Shown here piece after piece: positions 21,602 through 22,059 of a stretch of 22,059 nucleotides of DNA; position 1 is the stretch's first letter, and the number at the start of each line of letters is the position of its first letter. Under the pieces are notes generated by a model that worked only from the letters and a program-made list of their open reading frames with translations, did not search any database and had not been told where the DNA came from. The DNA lies in the NCBI GenBank assembly GCA_002354035.1, contig DEKU01000018.1, positions 12,611-34,669 of the forward strand. Reading direction: 5' to 3'. The DNA comes from Bacteroidales bacterium UBA2714 (lineage in GTDB: Bacteria > Bacteroidota > Bacteroidia > Bacteroidales > P3). The position numbers and the translations under genes are program-made.

Positions 21602-22059
21602 GTTTTTAACACTGTCCAGTCTAATATTTTTTGTAATTGCATGATTTTCAATTGTTCATTCGAGCATTTTCCGACGTGATTCGCTGTTGGCGAAGGTCGG
21701 GCCCGAGATGTGCCTGGCAGGCGGGCAGCCGTGGGCAGAGCGGGAGGGGGAGGCAGCTCCGACGGCCCCTCGCAGTGGGGGACAGGCGGGCTGGCGACCC
21801 CTGAGGGGACAGGCCATCGGCGGCAGATTATGTCTTTTTCATTTATATTCTATTTCTTTTCTTGTTAGTTTCTGTTTATACTATTGGATAGAGTATATTA
21901 ATGGTAGACCGGTAAAGTAAAAAGAGGGGAGAAGGCAAGGGCTGGCCGTGAGGGGGCGCGGCTGCCGTGAGGGCGGATAGGGGTGGGCTGCGGCCGAGGG
22001 TGGACAGGCCGACTGTGCAGGGCTTCGGGGCGGGGATGGCGGGAGTGCGTCCGCACCCT
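21602..22059. other. 458-bp region upstream of the atp promoter without a recognised gene
   Basis: Two G-rich plus-strand blocks (about 21690-21830 and 21935-22059) flank an A/T-rich block (about 21830-21920). The block contains a small inverted repeat TATACT/AGTATA near 21878-21898. GGACAGG recurs at about 21780, 21808 and 22002. An open frame at 21687-21920 (+) has Gly/Arg-rich low-complexity character in its first part and no recognised domain. Confidence 0.5.

Noticed and set aside
21687..21920. 77-codon plus-strand open frame near the right edge
   Set aside because: The first part is low-complexity Gly/Arg/Pro translation of G-rich DNA, with no domain or promoter; not supported as a gene.
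1..22059. CRISPR array, tRNA or rRNA genes, prophage or insertion sequence
   Set aside because: No spaced direct repeats of array type, no cloverleaf or rRNA-like stretches, and no integrase, transposase (other than the Rpn nuclease) or phage structural gene were seen.

Overview
The window looks like ordinary chromosomal DNA of a Bacteroidales bacterium (phylum Bacteroidota). The evidence is the repeated Bacteroidota-type -7 promoter element (TAnnTTTG, here mostly TATCTTTGC), weak or absent Shine-Dalgarno sequences, a secreted protein with a type IX secretion (T9SS) C-terminal domain, a fimbrillin-like lipoprotein, a BatA-type membrane protein, a six-domain ribosomal protein S1 and an Rpn-family nuclease. 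I cannot name the genus. Almost all genes lie on the minus strand; only aroE and one small membrane protein are on the plus strand.

Layout, left to right. (1) 1-278: the 5' end of recJ. (2) 518-2599: a secreted protein with a degenerate DUF922-like domain, preceded by an Rpn/PD-(D/E)XK nuclease gene. (3) 2677-8640: a tight minus-strand cluster, transcribed right to left from a promoter at about 8663-8670: membrane-anchored endonuclease/exonuclease/phosphatase (EEP) protein, endonuclease III (nth), BatA/vWA membrane protein, ABC ATPase, ABC permease. (4) 8814-9551: aroE, divergent from that cluster and apparently leaderless. (5) 9697-10926: a T9SS cargo protein, also near-leaderless. (6) 10927-13054: an 11-bp tandem repeat, a terminator, a fimbrillin-like lipoprotein of mosaic composition, and upstream of it a 50-codon gene. 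(7) 13309-15108: rpsA with a terminator and a structured leader. (8) 15489-16007: a small two-helix membrane protein, convergent with a sugar MFS transporter across a perfect 14-bp hairpin. (9) 17527-21473: ATP synthase genes in transcription order c, b, delta, alpha, gamma, with a strong promoter in front of the c gene.

How the genes work together. The atp genes supply the proton channel rotor, the stator and part of F1. The genes for subunits a, beta and epsilon are not directly upstream, because at least 586 bp before atpE hold no recognisable gene. rpsA and atp are housekeeping units. The recJ and nth genes serve DNA repair. The lipoprotein, T9SS protein and DUF922-like protein belong to the cell envelope.

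I see no phage, CRISPR array, insertion sequence or RNA gene. No obvious new multi-gene system stands out. The best leads are the 50-residue protein paired with the mosaic lipoprotein, the 11-bp repeat array, the split ATP synthase cluster and the pseudo-enzyme DUF922-like protein.
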